The translations under genes were made by a program, and so were the position numbers. From the IMG/VR virus record IMGVR_UViG_3300010233_000106, positions 1 through 36,466 of that record: a stretch of 36,466 nucleotides of DNA; one strand, 5' to 3'. The notes under the pieces are model-generated. The model had not been told where the DNA came from. It was given only the letters and a program-made list of their open reading frames with translations, and did no database searches. Positions 22,045 to 29,861 of this stretch are shown piece by piece. The stretch is from a virus. Position 1 is the stretch's first letter, and every line of letters begins with the position of its first letter.

Positions 22045-24021
22045 CTACTGACTTAAAGAAACGACACAATTCCAACCGGGTGCGTTGCATATTAAATTCC
22101 CGTAATAGCCAATTCTGATTTCCAATGCATCGGCAGAACCGACTCGTAGACCTTCAAGGCCTTCTAATCCGTAAGTAAGGATATGAGGAATTCGTCCAAG
22201 CGAACGAAGCTTCAAGGTATCCATGCTCAGCAGATAAGCGGTTTGTGTAGGACAGCTACGATCAGGAACAATCGTGATCGGTCCATAAGGAGCGTGAATT
22301 CGAATACCAGCAAATGAGATATTTGCTTCATCGTGTTTCACATCCACATATTGAACCTTAGCGCCGAGTGATTTTTCCAAAGCTGCATAGCTTGTGAAAT
22401 TCATGAAGCACATATCAGGTTGTCCACCTTCACGAGCAACGAGTGCCGCACCGTCAACAAGAGCTTCTTCGATAGATTCAGAAGAACCATCAAAACGAAC
22501 TCCAGCCAAACGAGTGACATCGACTGATCGATCCACACCCCAGAAAGAATCTCCGGCAGTGGGAGCAACTGTAGGAAACCACATCGGGAGTCCAGCAACT
22601 TTCAAGAATTTACCTGTCGATACTTGCAAGCCGTTTGCAGCGAAAGTGATGTCGCCGTCTGCCGCCAAGTATTTAAACGAGGTTGACCAGTTGGTCGGTG
22701 TACCTGCAGAACCACCAGCCGTTGCCGAAACAGTAATCTGTCCAGAACTTCGGTTCACTGCAATCACATATCCAAGCGCTGCACTGGTAGAAACAGTAGG
22801 AGTCGAACCAGAAACAGAATAGCTCGTAAGAACCGTGCCGATTTCAAAGTTAACGACGGTTTGTGAATCAACCAAAACAATCACGCCGCTGGTGATCGAT
22901 GAAATTTGTCCACGCTCTCCAGTAGGAGTGGTGAACAAGTCATGGGCTAAGTCATTCGAAATATTTCGAAAGCCTGTGTCCATGTTAAGCTTCGCTTCAT
23001 CAACGAAAGCTCCAGCATCATCTTTAGTTGCTTCAAGAAGTTCATTCGTAATCGTTACTAATTGATAGTTCGATACACGATAAACAAAGAAGCTCGCTAA
23101 AGCGGGAGCTGTTTGGTTATTTTGTGCATTGCTGAAGCTTGCGCTTCGGCCTTGCGGAGTTCCATAGACCAGGGGCACGGGAATGTATTTCATGCCGCAG
23201 CTGCGGCTTTGTTATCCTAAAAGCTTTTTATCTCTTAGTTCTTAAACTTTTTTAAATATGTAATAGCCTGTTTTAATCTAGGAATGGAGTGTTGTAAAAA
23301 CCCTATTCCAGGATTGCATTCGGTACAGAGAAGCATCCTAATTGCGCCAGTTTTTTTATCATGATCTACATGAAGTCTTCTTTTGAAGGTTGATTCATGT
23401 TGACCGCAACACGCACATTTATGGTTCTGTGCTTCACGCATCTCCTGATATTTTTCTGGAGTGATTCCATAAAATCGCTGAAGACCTCTTTTAAATTCAT
23501 AATCACTATATTTTTTAGGATTCTTAATCTTATTCTGTCTTCGCCATTCATTATGACATTCTTTGCACCAAGAAGTGATTCCGGATTTTCTATCAAACCT
23601 TTTGCCAAAATCAGACTTCTTCTTTTTCTTTTTGCAATTCGTACATATTTTTTCGTTTAAGTTCGGCATATATTTTCATCCAATTCTGGAGCCGCGCACT
23701 CGTGGGGCCTTATATTCTATAGCTGCAAGTTTCATGCCCTATGCTCTACGATGGCTGTTGCTTGTTATTTCAACAGCTTATCTCGGTATTCCCATTTCAG
23801 GGTTCACCGATATTGCGCAGTTTAACGCAGGCAAACACTTTACCTGCGAATCCACCAGGAGACTCGTCCTTCGCGACCAGCGCGAGAAACGGGTTCTTCT
23901 TGTAGCATTTCTGATGGATTTACTTGGCCTACAATTTAACCAAGTCTTTCATATAATCGTCGCCCGTATAAAGTTCTTTTAACGCGGCAACTTGATTGCT
24001 CACATTGCTATATGTAGCCAT
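22045..24021 (-). CDS. Major capsid protein, gene split by two inserts
   Basis: HK97-fold-type major capsid protein in three coding pieces: 24021-23939, 23905-23842 and 23190-22045. Joined they encode 430 residues in one frame: MATYSNVSNQVAALKELYTG…, KDL-VYKKNPFLALVAKDESPGG, then FAG-KYIPVPLVYGTPQG…. Later parts show the usual capsid features (FFVYRVSNYQLVTITNELLEA, ending GWNCVVSLSQ). ATG 24021 has AAGGACA upstream. The piece boundaries coincide with P1 and P10 pairings of a group I intron (651 nt) and of a 33-nt insert. The long ORF from ATG 23193 is not the true start: its ATG is the last three bases of the intron. The frame is clear; splicing itself is inferred. The gene is preceded by scaffold and portal. 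Confidence 0.88.
23191..23841 (-). ncRNA. Group I intron in the capsid gene
   Basis: 651 nt. At the 5' splice site the exon CGCAGGU pairs with intron GCCUGCG (23832-23826) as P1, with U-G at the junction. Just 5' of it, GUGUUU pairs with AAAUAC at the start of the 3' exon (P10). The intron ends in G (23191). Core elements visible: P3 CUGCG (23820-23816) with UGCAG (23727-23723); P4 UCGGU (23810-23806) with ACCGA (23787-23783); P5 CCC/GGG inside it; P6 GCUGUUG (23777-23771) with CAACAGC (23760-23754). P7 I could not resolve by eye. A 14-nt palindrome (23194-23207) ends the intron. The ORF for an HNH enzyme lies after the core. Splicing restores …GGFAGKYIPV…. Confidence 0.85.
23235..23669 (-). 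CDS. Intron-encoded endonuclease VII-like HNH homing endonuclease
   Basis: A 144-residue protein inside the group I intron. The N-terminus is a zinc ribbon with Lys-rich insert (CTNCKKKKKKSDFGK … CKECH, residues 9-40). Then come the linker, YGITPEKYQEM and the endonuclease VII core CACCGQH … LHVDHDKKTGAIRMLLC, then CN. Order and spacing match the free-standing paralogue at 21518-21970. It would cut capsid genes lacking this intron and so spread it. ATG 23669 follows the core by about 45 nt, with weak GGATGA upstream. Confidence 0.88.
   Translation of the reverse strand: MPNLNEKICTNCKKKKKKSDFGKRFDRKSGITSWCKECHNEWRRQNKIKNPKKYSDYEFKRGLQRFYGITPEKYQEMREAQNHKCACCGQHESTFKRRLHVDHDKKTGAIRMLLCTECNPGIGFLQHSIPRLKQAITYLKKFKN
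23906..23938 (-). other. 33-nt coreless group I-like insert in the capsid gene
   Basis: The insert interrupts codon V28 of the capsid protein and carries in-frame stop codons. The exon ACUUGGU pairs with insert GCCAAGU (23928-23922), 7 bp with U-G at the junction, as in P1. UUGUAG (23934-23929) pairs with CUACAA (23905-23900), the first bases after the insert, as in P10. The insert ends in G (23906). Precise removal gives GAC TTG GTC TAC AAG, i.e. …KDLVYKKNPF. All end signals of a group I intron are present but no P3-P8 core. Geometry matches the neighbouring 651-nt intron. It may be spliced by that neighbour's core, or be a deletion remnant or assembly error. Confidence 0.7.
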
Positions 24022-24036
24022 TTTTTAAATGTCCTT

Positions 24037-24870
24037 TTAAGTTAGTTGTCCTTTGAACGCTGCAAGAGCTCGGCTGATTCTTTCCTTCTCGGAAGCCTTA
24101 GCGTTAGGTGAGTTCATCGCATGCGTTATGGTTTTAATGGGCTGCTTCTGAATTTGCGGCTTCGTAGCCTCAGCTTGAGGCGGAGTAAGTTTTTGTTGAA
24201 CTTTCTTCAGTCTCGCCATCTTCATGGCTTCTTCTGTTAAATAGTCTTCCACCTGTTTGGCAGCCTCATCAATCGAGAGGATGGTTCCACTGGTGTTAAA
24301 GTGCTCTTTAATGAGTTCAACGACTGCTTCTGCTGAATTCGTTTCGCGAATCATTTCGTAGTCCGGTTCTGCACTGACGAAAATTTTCACATCACTTCGA
24401 ATTTGATTCACGGCTTGTTCATAGGCCTGAGTTTCACGTTCATCTATTTTGGTGCTGGTTTGTGAGAGCCTTCCCTCAAGTTCAGCAATTTTAGCGTTAA
24501 GCTTTATGATGTCGTGTTTCTCAGGTGAAGAGTTTAAGAGAGCCTGCGTGAACTCATCGGGAGTGAGCCCGCCTTGTTCTAAAAATCCCAAAGGATTGTT
24601 TCTCGCAATTTCAGAAAGCTTCGCTCTTGGAATGTAGTCCGATTCATATTTTGCTTTTTCAGCAAGCCACGAATCTTTCTCAGCCTTGAGTTTCAGCGCT
24701 TCCGCTCTGTTTGCTCTTTCTTTTCGAGCCAAAGCAGCAAACTTTGGATCCATCTGCTCCGCGACCTCTGCTTTTGCTTCCGGCATAGGTGTGGGTTGAA
24801 CAACTGACTGTTTAATAGCTTCGACAGGCGCAGCTGTAGGCAGTGGCGACTGGGCCGTAATAATAGGCAT
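24037..24870 (-). CDS. Scaffold-like protein
   Basis: A 277-residue, highly charged, mostly helical protein starting MPIITAQSPLPTAAPVEAIK. The N-terminal 40 residues are Pro-rich; then KFAALARKERANRAEALKLK, a segment typical of phage scaffold proteins; then long coiled-coil stretches (LNAKIAELEGRLSQTSTKI) and a basic C-terminus ending ISRALAAFKGQLT, like the helix that contacts capsid subunits. Directly between portal and capsid genes, the usual position of a scaffold. AAGGAGA precedes the ATG. Confidence 0.82.
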   Translation of the reverse strand: MPIITAQSPLPTAAPVEAIKQSVVQPTPMPEAKAEVAEQMDPKFAALARKERANRAEALKLKAEKDSWLAEKAKYESDYIPRAKLSEIARNNPLGFLEQGGLTPDEFTQALLNSSPEKHDIIKLNAKIAELEGRLSQTSTKIDERETQAYEQAVNQIRSDVKIFVSAEPDYEMIRETNSAEAVVELIKEHFNTSGTILSIDEAAKQVEDYLTEEAMKMARLKKVQQKLTPPQAEATKPQIQKQPIKTITHAMNSPNAKASEKERISRALAAFKGQLT

Positions 24871-24908
24871 TCTTATCTCCTTAAAATGTAGTGATTATTT
24901 TCTGCTAA

Positions 24909-26789
24909 TTACTGCGGCGAGTTTGGTAACAGCGGCGAAGTCGGCGGTGCCTGCGGTACGGCCTGTGGTACAGGTCCGGCAGGTGCCTGAGGTTGAGATG
25001 CTTGAACAAGCGCCTGAACCTGCGTGAAAAAGTCTCTCAGCTTCTGAGCTTTCTCTTCTTCCAGCTTAGCACTGGAATACAAATTAATATACTGAACGCA
25101 TAATTGGTTTGCCAACTGCAAATCCATAAACGGATCTGGAGGAGTGAACTTTCCATCTTCAACGATCTGATCAAGGATCTGAAGAATCCGCTCTTCGGAA
25201 GCATTCGCAAGTTTTTCAACTTGTTCCAAATCAGGATAATCAAGCAGCCGACGCGCCTCCTGAATATTAATCATTCCCGATTGAGCCATTTCCGTTACTT
25301 TTTCAAGACGCCCTGCAGGATCTCTTGGTAAAGAAGAGGCGTCGAAACACTGAATAACGGGATCACTCAGCAAATCAATCTTCGGAAGATCGATCTCTCT
25401 CGTACCGTTTTTATTTGGGTAAACGGTGGAATAAGAGCCCGTATCTTTCGCGATATCTACGGCTTCATCGATATCGAGGTAAGCGCAATCGACGAAGAAA
25501 TTATCGTATCTCTTTGTAAGAGCTGCGAATCGGTCGGACTGAAGGTCGTCGTAGTTTCGGATGGCTTCTCCGGAATTAAGTCCGGCTGGTTTTTGAGCTG
25601 AGGCCGCAAGCGCGCTAACACCGGATTGTTGATAAGCGTATTGAACGAGTCTTTGGAGTTGTGCATAAACCTCTTCCGGCATACAGGGTGCGACTTCATA
25701 GATCGGTTTTGTGCCTCGATAGGTGACAATCGATCCAATGGAGTTGTTTAAGTGGGCCTTTACTATTTTCGAACCGTCTTCAACAAAGACTCTTGGAACG
25801 CCGACAAGATTAATGGCATTCGAAATAGTCATCAGCAGTTTGTTAATTTCAACCTGAGTACCCATCAGCTGCTCAGCAAGTCCCTGTCCCCAAAATCCTA
25901 AAATGCGAGGAGAATAATGAAGAAAGGCGAATGGAAAATTATCTTTCTCAAAATTTGGCTCATCCAAAACACCTTCTGTGCAGGCGACAACATGCAGACC
26001 ATCGCTGGATTTCTTGCTCGACCTTAAATGCCAGCCCTCAACGAGCATGATTTGATCGGAAGCCGTACGACCTGATTCTCCGGAAGCATCAGGATAGGCT
26101 TGCTCTGCGTTTTCAATCATTCCCGGATTTTTAGGAAACATGGCTTTGGCCATATCTCGATCGACAAGTTTAAATTGAATGAGAGCTCTTGGTTCTCCAT
26201 AGAGGGCATCGTTGGGATCGACTAAAAGCTCCGTTAACATGGTTCTTTCAAAGCCCACACGATCATCTGTCGTTCTGAATTTTTTAATACATCCCGTTCC
26301 TAGTGCGCAGGCATCTCTCAGAATCAAAGGTGCCTTCTCATAAAGCTTGGTTTGATAGAACTCTCCCATAATGAAGTTGTTCATCTGCTTGGCGATGTTT
26401 CTTTGCTTGTAGTCCCCGTTATCGGTGAGGAAAACAGGTCTTGGTCTTGATTGAGTGATTCGAGAGGTGAGGGTATCGATGCAGCTTTGAACGACGTTCA
26501 TCGTCGGTCGATCGATGGGTAGATTGTTCGCAGCGCTGTTCTTGTTGAAATTGTTCCCTACAAAATTAAAAAGCGGCATGTTTCCATATAGACGGGAAAA
26601 AATACCGGCCTGGCGATATCGAAATTGTTGCTGTTCTTTTAAAAAAGCGGCTGTTGAAAGGACCTTCTCTGTTAACTCTTTCTTGCTTCCAGAGTCCCAC
26701 CACTTGGAAGCCCCGCTTCCGGTGTTCTGTGCTTTGGTTTTAACAACAACAGTCGAGCGCTCAGATCGATCGGACTTCGTAATCTTCAT
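24909..26789 (-). CDS. Portal protein
   Basis: A 626-residue protein resembling P22-type podovirus portals, the dodecameric DNA-entry channel at the capsid vertex. Visible features are an N-terminal helical region (AAFLKEQQQFRYRQAGIFSRLY), IDRPTMNVVQSCIDTLTSRI near 95-115, a central wing with DACALGTGC, the long ILGFWGQGLAEQLMGTQVEI helix (about 295-315), NLVGVPRVFVEDGSKI, and a Gln/Pro/Ala-rich C-terminus. The start codon overlaps the stop of the small gene upstream. Followed by scaffold and capsid genes as expected. Confidence 0.9.
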   Translation of the reverse strand: MKITKSDRSERSTVVVKTKAQNTGSGASKWWDSGSKKELTEKVLSTAAFLKEQQQFRYRQAGIFSRLYGNMPLFNFVGNNFNKNSAANNLPIDRPTMNVVQSCIDTLTSRITQSRPRPVFLTDNGDYKQRNIAKQMNNFIMGEFYQTKLYEKAPLILRDACALGTGCIKKFRTTDDRVGFERTMLTELLVDPNDALYGEPRALIQFKLVDRDMAKAMFPKNPGMIENAEQAYPDASGESGRTASDQIMLVEGWHLRSSKKSSDGLHVVACTEGVLDEPNFEKDNFPFAFLHYSPRILGFWGQGLAEQLMGTQVEINKLLMTISNAINLVGVPRVFVEDGSKIVKAHLNNSIGSIVTYRGTKPIYEVAPCMPEEVYAQLQRLVQYAYQQSGVSALAASAQKPAGLNSGEAIRNYDDLQSDRFAALTKRYDNFFVDCAYLDIDEAVDIAKDTGSYSTVYPNKNGTREIDLPKIDLLSDPVIQCFDASSLPRDPAGRLEKVTEMAQSGMINIQEARRLLDYPDLEQVEKLANASEERILQILDQIVEDGKFTPPDPFMDLQLANQLCVQYINLYSSAKLEEEKAQKLRDFFTQVQALVQASQPQAPAGPVPQAVPQAPPTSPLLPNSPQ

Positions 26790-27016
26790 TAATTTACCTC
26801 AGAGATAGCAGAAGAAGACCAAAACAAAGCCTGATCTTCAGTATAAAGAGGCTCCGCTATTTCATCTTTTTCGTTGGAATGTTTAGTTCGGCGAGTAGGT
26901 GGCTCTTCGAGAGTAAACTCAAAGCCAATCCCCTTGAAATTACGAATGCCTTCTTTTCGGCATATTTTGATGAGTTTTTGTAGGTTTTTAATCGAATCTA
27001 AATCGTTTTCACTCAC
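26789..27016 (-). CDS. Conserved small phage protein upstream of portal
   Basis: A 75-residue protein with IKNLQKLIKICRKEGIRNFKGIGFEF in its first half and an acidic C-terminus. Small proteins with this helix-then-strand layout (a helix, CRK.G, then a short EF(T/E)L strand) recur directly upstream of portals in podovirus-like phages; role unknown. The start is GTG 27016 with no clear binding site. The upstream region carries copy B of the 14-mer, and TTTCAC…GTGAAA form a small inverted repeat across the start. Confidence 0.65.
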   Translation of the reverse strand: MSENDLDSIKNLQKLIKICRKEGIRNFKGIGFEFTLEEPPTRRTKHSNEKDEIAEPLYTEDQALFWSSSAISEVN

Positions 27017-27021
27017 ATAGA

Positions 27022-27035
27022 GGTGAAATTGTCTA
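27022..27035 (-). promoter_or_regulatory. Conserved intergenic 14-mer, copy B
   Basis: TAGACAATTTCACC on the - strand; its TAG is the stop codon of the Met-rich gene and it lies 5 nt before the GTG start of the next gene. One base differs from copies A and C. Confidence 0.55.
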
Positions 27036-27653
27036 CTTCATGTGCCCCGAGTGAAGATTGCCCATAATTTTATGGATCATCATCTTTTGCTTCATCTTGG
27101 GATCCATCTCTTCTTCCATCATCCCGCCGTCCGCCATCATGCTCATCGGAGGATTATGATCTGCTTCGTCTGAAAGAAAATCATCATGCTCAGTGCCCAT
27201 ATCGAGAGGCATCTCGACGTTTCCGCCTTGGGCATATTTCTTCATCATGATCATTTTAGCCATGTTCTTCGGGTGCGCCATTCCACCGTGAGCCATCATG
27301 CTCATCGGAAGCTCGCCAGAACCAGATTCTTGCATCCCTTGCTTTTCTTTTGCCCATTCATAGGCCTTCGCATGAGCAAGAGCGCCTGGAGACATGATGT
27401 GGGTTGACTGAGGGCTGCTTTCGGATTCTGCCTCCCCCATAGTTTCTCGATCTTCCTGATATCTTTGAGCCTTATTGAGCTCCGCTCCGGAAGAAATCTC
27501 ATTCATCTTCGGAAGCATATGCTGACCGTCAGACTCTTTATCTGCCTCGTATTTTGAAGCTTCATCTAAAGCATCGCCGGAATTAATCATTCCGCCCTTA
27601 GCTTTCATGTTTCTTCGTTTCATACCGTAAGCAATAGCGAGTTTAGGATTCAT
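27033..27653 (-). CDS. Met-rich low-complexity protein
   Basis: A 206-residue protein starting MNPKLAIAYGMKRRNMKAKG. Very rich in Met, Glu, Lys, His and Gly, with recurring PMSMMA(H/D)GGM segments (about residues 115-125 and 170-180) and repeated acidic helices (DALDEASKYEADKES, AELNKAQRYQEDRE). Probably extended or disordered. Such sequences are common between terminase and portal genes, but the function is unknown. Its start overlaps the upstream stop (ATGA). Confidence 0.7.
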   Translation of the reverse strand: MNPKLAIAYGMKRRNMKAKGGMINSGDALDEASKYEADKESDGQHMLPKMNEISSGAELNKAQRYQEDRETMGEAESESSPQSTHIMSPGALAHAKAYEWAKEKQGMQESGSGELPMSMMAHGGMAHPKNMAKMIMMKKYAQGGNVEMPLDMGTEHDDFLSDEADHNPPMSMMADGGMMEEEMDPKMKQKMMIHKIMGNLHSGHMK

Positions 27654-27859
27654 CGGGATTCTCCAGATTTGAGTGATTCTAAAATTTCAGCAACAGCCTT
27701 AGCGTCTTTCATGTGAACAGCAGAGATAAGATCTTCTGCCATGTTCATCAGCTCAGGCGAGGCTTCGCCTTCTTCTTTTTCATCCGATACGCCACCATCT
27801 GGTTTTCGATTTGCCATAATGACAGCGGCCATTTTGTTGGGTTTAAGAAATGGAAGCAT
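27650..27859 (-). CDS. Small helical protein
   Basis: A 69-residue protein. The C-terminal half (MNMAEDLISAVHMKDAKAVA EILESL) is a single conserved helix pair found in small proteins between terminase and portal genes of related phages. The N-terminus is basic and Lys/Met-rich. GAGGTG lies 7 nt before ATG 27859. Role unknown. Confidence 0.68.
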   Translation of the reverse strand: MLPFLKPNKMAAVIMANRKPDGGVSDEKEEGEASPELMNMAEDLISAVHMKDAKAVAEILESLKSGESR

Positions 27860-27875
27860 AAGACACCTCTATGAA

Positions 27876-27889
27876 GGTGAAACTGTCTA
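27876..27889 (-). promoter_or_regulatory. Conserved intergenic 14-mer, copy C
   Basis: TAGACAGTTTCACC on the - strand, followed by TTCATAGAGGTG. Its TAG is the stop codon of the gene at 27887-28093 and it lies 17-30 nt ahead of the next ATG. Confidence 0.55.
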
Positions 27890-28093
27890 AAGCCTTTCCA
27901 GGATAAGACGAACCGCCATCTTTAAAAACTCTAAATCAACCGCATCTTCAAGGGCATAAGAGGACTCTATCTTGTTCTTTTCTTTTTTTGATTTGCCTTG
28001 CATTGCCATTCGCTTTTGAAGGCGGCGAATAACGGCAACGTGGCGAGCACCATCTCTAGAAACCCAAAGAAGTTTATCCCCATTAATTTCCAT
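27887..28093 (-). CDS. Small hypothetical protein after terminase
   Basis: A 68-residue protein, basic at the N-terminal half (AVIRRLQKRMAMQGKSKKE) and hydrophobic/acidic at the end (DLEFLKMAVRLILERL). It begins immediately after the TerL stop. No family recognised. Confidence 0.6.
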   Translation of the reverse strand: MEINGDKLLWVSRDGARHVAVIRRLQKRMAMQGKSKKEKNKIESSYALEDAVDLEFLKMAVRLILERL

Positions 28094-29521
28094 TTATATC
28101 CACTCCGATCCAAAGCCCTTTGTCGCATCCTCTTGGTTCTTCCAATATTCTTCAGCAGCCTCTTCCATCGCTGTCACCTGCTCTTGAGCCCACTCAGGTG
28201 TTCTCTCTTTGTAAACAGGCTTTGCTGCTTGATAGGTAAAGGCTGGAGATTCTTTAAAGGCATAAAGAACCGCATCAATGATATCGCTATGGAATCCATC
28301 CTTCACTTTGATCTTATCTGGAGTACTTTTATCGCGATCAATTTCGACGAGATAGGAGTCCTGAGCAAAACGAGAATCTTTTTTGGCTTTAAAGCGTCCC
28401 GTTCTTAAGGCATCGTTTAAGAATGCAATGTTCTCCATCTTGCGAGCTTTGTCGGCAGCCATTACCGGAATCTGATGCCGTCTACGCAGCTCCTCGGCAA
28501 TCTTCTTACCCAAGCCCCCTTCATCAATTAAAATTTTGGCTGTGTCGTACTTGTTACGCAAACGATCAGCCTGAACGACTAGCTCAGATATACCAGACTT
28601 TGCCATTGTATATTCCTCAACTAGATAAGTCTGTGGCTCCGACTCAGACCATGCCAACACCGCAATCGCATCCGCATCTACAAATCCCAAATCGATCCCC
28701 ATGATGTAATTCCACTTCGCATCTGGAAGCTTATCGTAATGATTTACGGTCTCTTGATATCGAAGAAGTAGCGATTCCGAGTCGAGGACCCATTTACCAA
28801 ACCACTCTCTTTGGATGGAGGGATCGTTGACTGACACTCCTCGTCTATCGAGTTCGCGCTGTAAGAGCTCTCGGTGAGTGGAGCCTGATTTTGCGGTGAT
28901 GAACGGGTTATCAAAAAAAGACCAACCATGCTTAGTCCAAGCAGAAGATCCAACAGCGCAATTATGAAAGTAACCCGAAGGTATCGGGCCCGGAGTTCCG
29001 ATAAGACAAAGACTACCAGAATAATCCATGAGAGCAGGTGCAAGTACGTCATCTATGAGTCCTTCAAGATAGCTTTTGAAGCTTTGCGTTTCGTCGATGT
29101 AACATAATTTTATTGGGAGTCCTCGAAACTTTTCAATTTCGGACTGATCTTTTGCTCCAGAGAGATAGATGATGGATCCGTTTGGAAAACGAATGGATAG
29201 TTCTGTGTTATCAAGATGACCGCCCAAACGGTAAACACGATTAATCCGCTGAAGCTCGGGCCAGATGATTCGCTTAGCATTATTGCGGCTAAGAGTAATA
29301 TACACACAAACAACAGCTTCATTCTTAATCGCAGTTTCAATTAAGTGTGCAGCACAAGCAACAGTCTTTCCTGATCTTCTAGAGCATACAGCCACCTTAA
29401 AAGGCTTCGGGTCATTTACAAATGCAAATTGTTTATCGAATAGAAACTGCTGAAGGCTAAATTTGTTCGTTCGTCTTTGAACTTCTGCAAGCCATAGACG
29501 AGCTTCAGTCTTGGTTGCCAT
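28094..29521 (-). CDS. terL: Terminase large subunit
   Basis: A 475-residue packaging motor ATPase and nuclease that cuts and pumps DNA into the prohead through the portal. The N-terminal ATPase shows Walker A at residues 46-53 (CSRRSGKT), Walker B at about 139-144 (LCYIDE) and a coupling motif LIGTPGP at 173-179. The C-terminal RNase H-like nuclease shows three Asp: D277 (GIDLG), D333 (ILIDEGG) and D413 (GFHSDIIDAVLYA). Length is normal. ATG 29521 is overlapped by 17 nt by the capsid-like fragment gene upstream. A compact set with TerS, portal and capsid downstream. Confidence 0.95.
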   Translation of the reverse strand: MATKTEARLWLAEVQRRTNKFSLQQFLFDKQFAFVNDPKPFKVAVCSRRSGKTVACAAHLIETAIKNEAVVCVYITLSRNNAKRIIWPELQRINRVYRLGGHLDNTELSIRFPNGSIIYLSGAKDQSEIEKFRGLPIKLCYIDETQSFKSYLEGLIDDVLAPALMDYSGSLCLIGTPGPIPSGYFHNCAVGSSAWTKHGWSFFDNPFITAKSGSTHRELLQRELDRRGVSVNDPSIQREWFGKWVLDSESLLLRYQETVNHYDKLPDAKWNYIMGIDLGFVDADAIAVLAWSESEPQTYLVEEYTMAKSGISELVVQADRLRNKYDTAKILIDEGGLGKKIAEELRRRHQIPVMAADKARKMENIAFLNDALRTGRFKAKKDSRFAQDSYLVEIDRDKSTPDKIKVKDGFHSDIIDAVLYAFKESPAFTYQAAKPVYKERTPEWAQEQVTAMEEAAEEYWKNQEDATKGFGSEWI

Positions 29522-29861
29522 AAACCATTGGCACCATTATTTGCTTTGATTGCCAGCCTGGATCTGGATCTTTTGGCAACAGGGCTAAAAACGGATTCTC
29601 GGCATAAATAAGGTCTTTAATGATGGTATCGTTAATAAATAAATCAGATCGATCTTCGTTAAATTGAATTGAATTATAACAATCATTAAATAACCCGCTA
29701 AGACTAGGACCCCCGCCAAGTGTTGATGATATTGCGTTATCAAGGCGACGAAGGTGCCTACCGACGAATTTAACTTCTAGCTTTTTAGCTTTTTGAAACC
29801 AATCTCTGGCAATGCGCAGACGCTCGGCGTTTCGTTGGGCGTTTCGTTGGGCGCTATTCAT
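29505..29861 (-). CDS. Chimeric ORF with capsid N-terminal fragment
   Basis: A 118-residue ORF. Residues 1-44 are basic and helical (RIARDWFQKAKKLEVKF); from about 50 the sequence is a capsid N-terminus. Residues 74-116 (FINDTIIKDLIYAENPFLAL … VPMVYGN) align with the true capsid protein (KDLVYKKNPFLALVAKDESPGG, VPLVYGT). The alignment spans both insert sites of the capsid gene, but here they are uninterrupted. It ends by sliding into the TerL start: TATGGCAACC belongs to both. Probably a remnant of another capsid gene joined by recombination; a retained function is not excluded, since the ORF is intact and coupled to TerS by overlap. Confidence 0.72.
   Translation of the reverse strand: MNSAQRNAQRNAERLRIARDWFQKAKKLEVKFVGRHLRRLDNAISSTLGGGPSLSGLFNDCYNSIQFNEDRSDLFINDTIIKDLIYAENPFLALLPKDPDPGWQSKQIMVPMVYGNQD

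Noticed and set aside
22045-23193. ATG 23193 as the start of the capsid gene
   Set aside because: The ATG is the end of the intron (CATG). Homologous capsid sequence continues upstream in two further exons with a good ribosome binding site at 24021.
23900-23945. Programmed translational bypassing (ribosome hopping) as the explanation for the 33-nt insert
   Set aside because: No matching take-off and landing codons give the expected DLVYKK sequence: GTT-AAA to AAA would add K-C. The exact P1, U-G, P10 and terminal-G fit is better explained by a group I intron derivative. Hopping remains a fallback if splicing fails.
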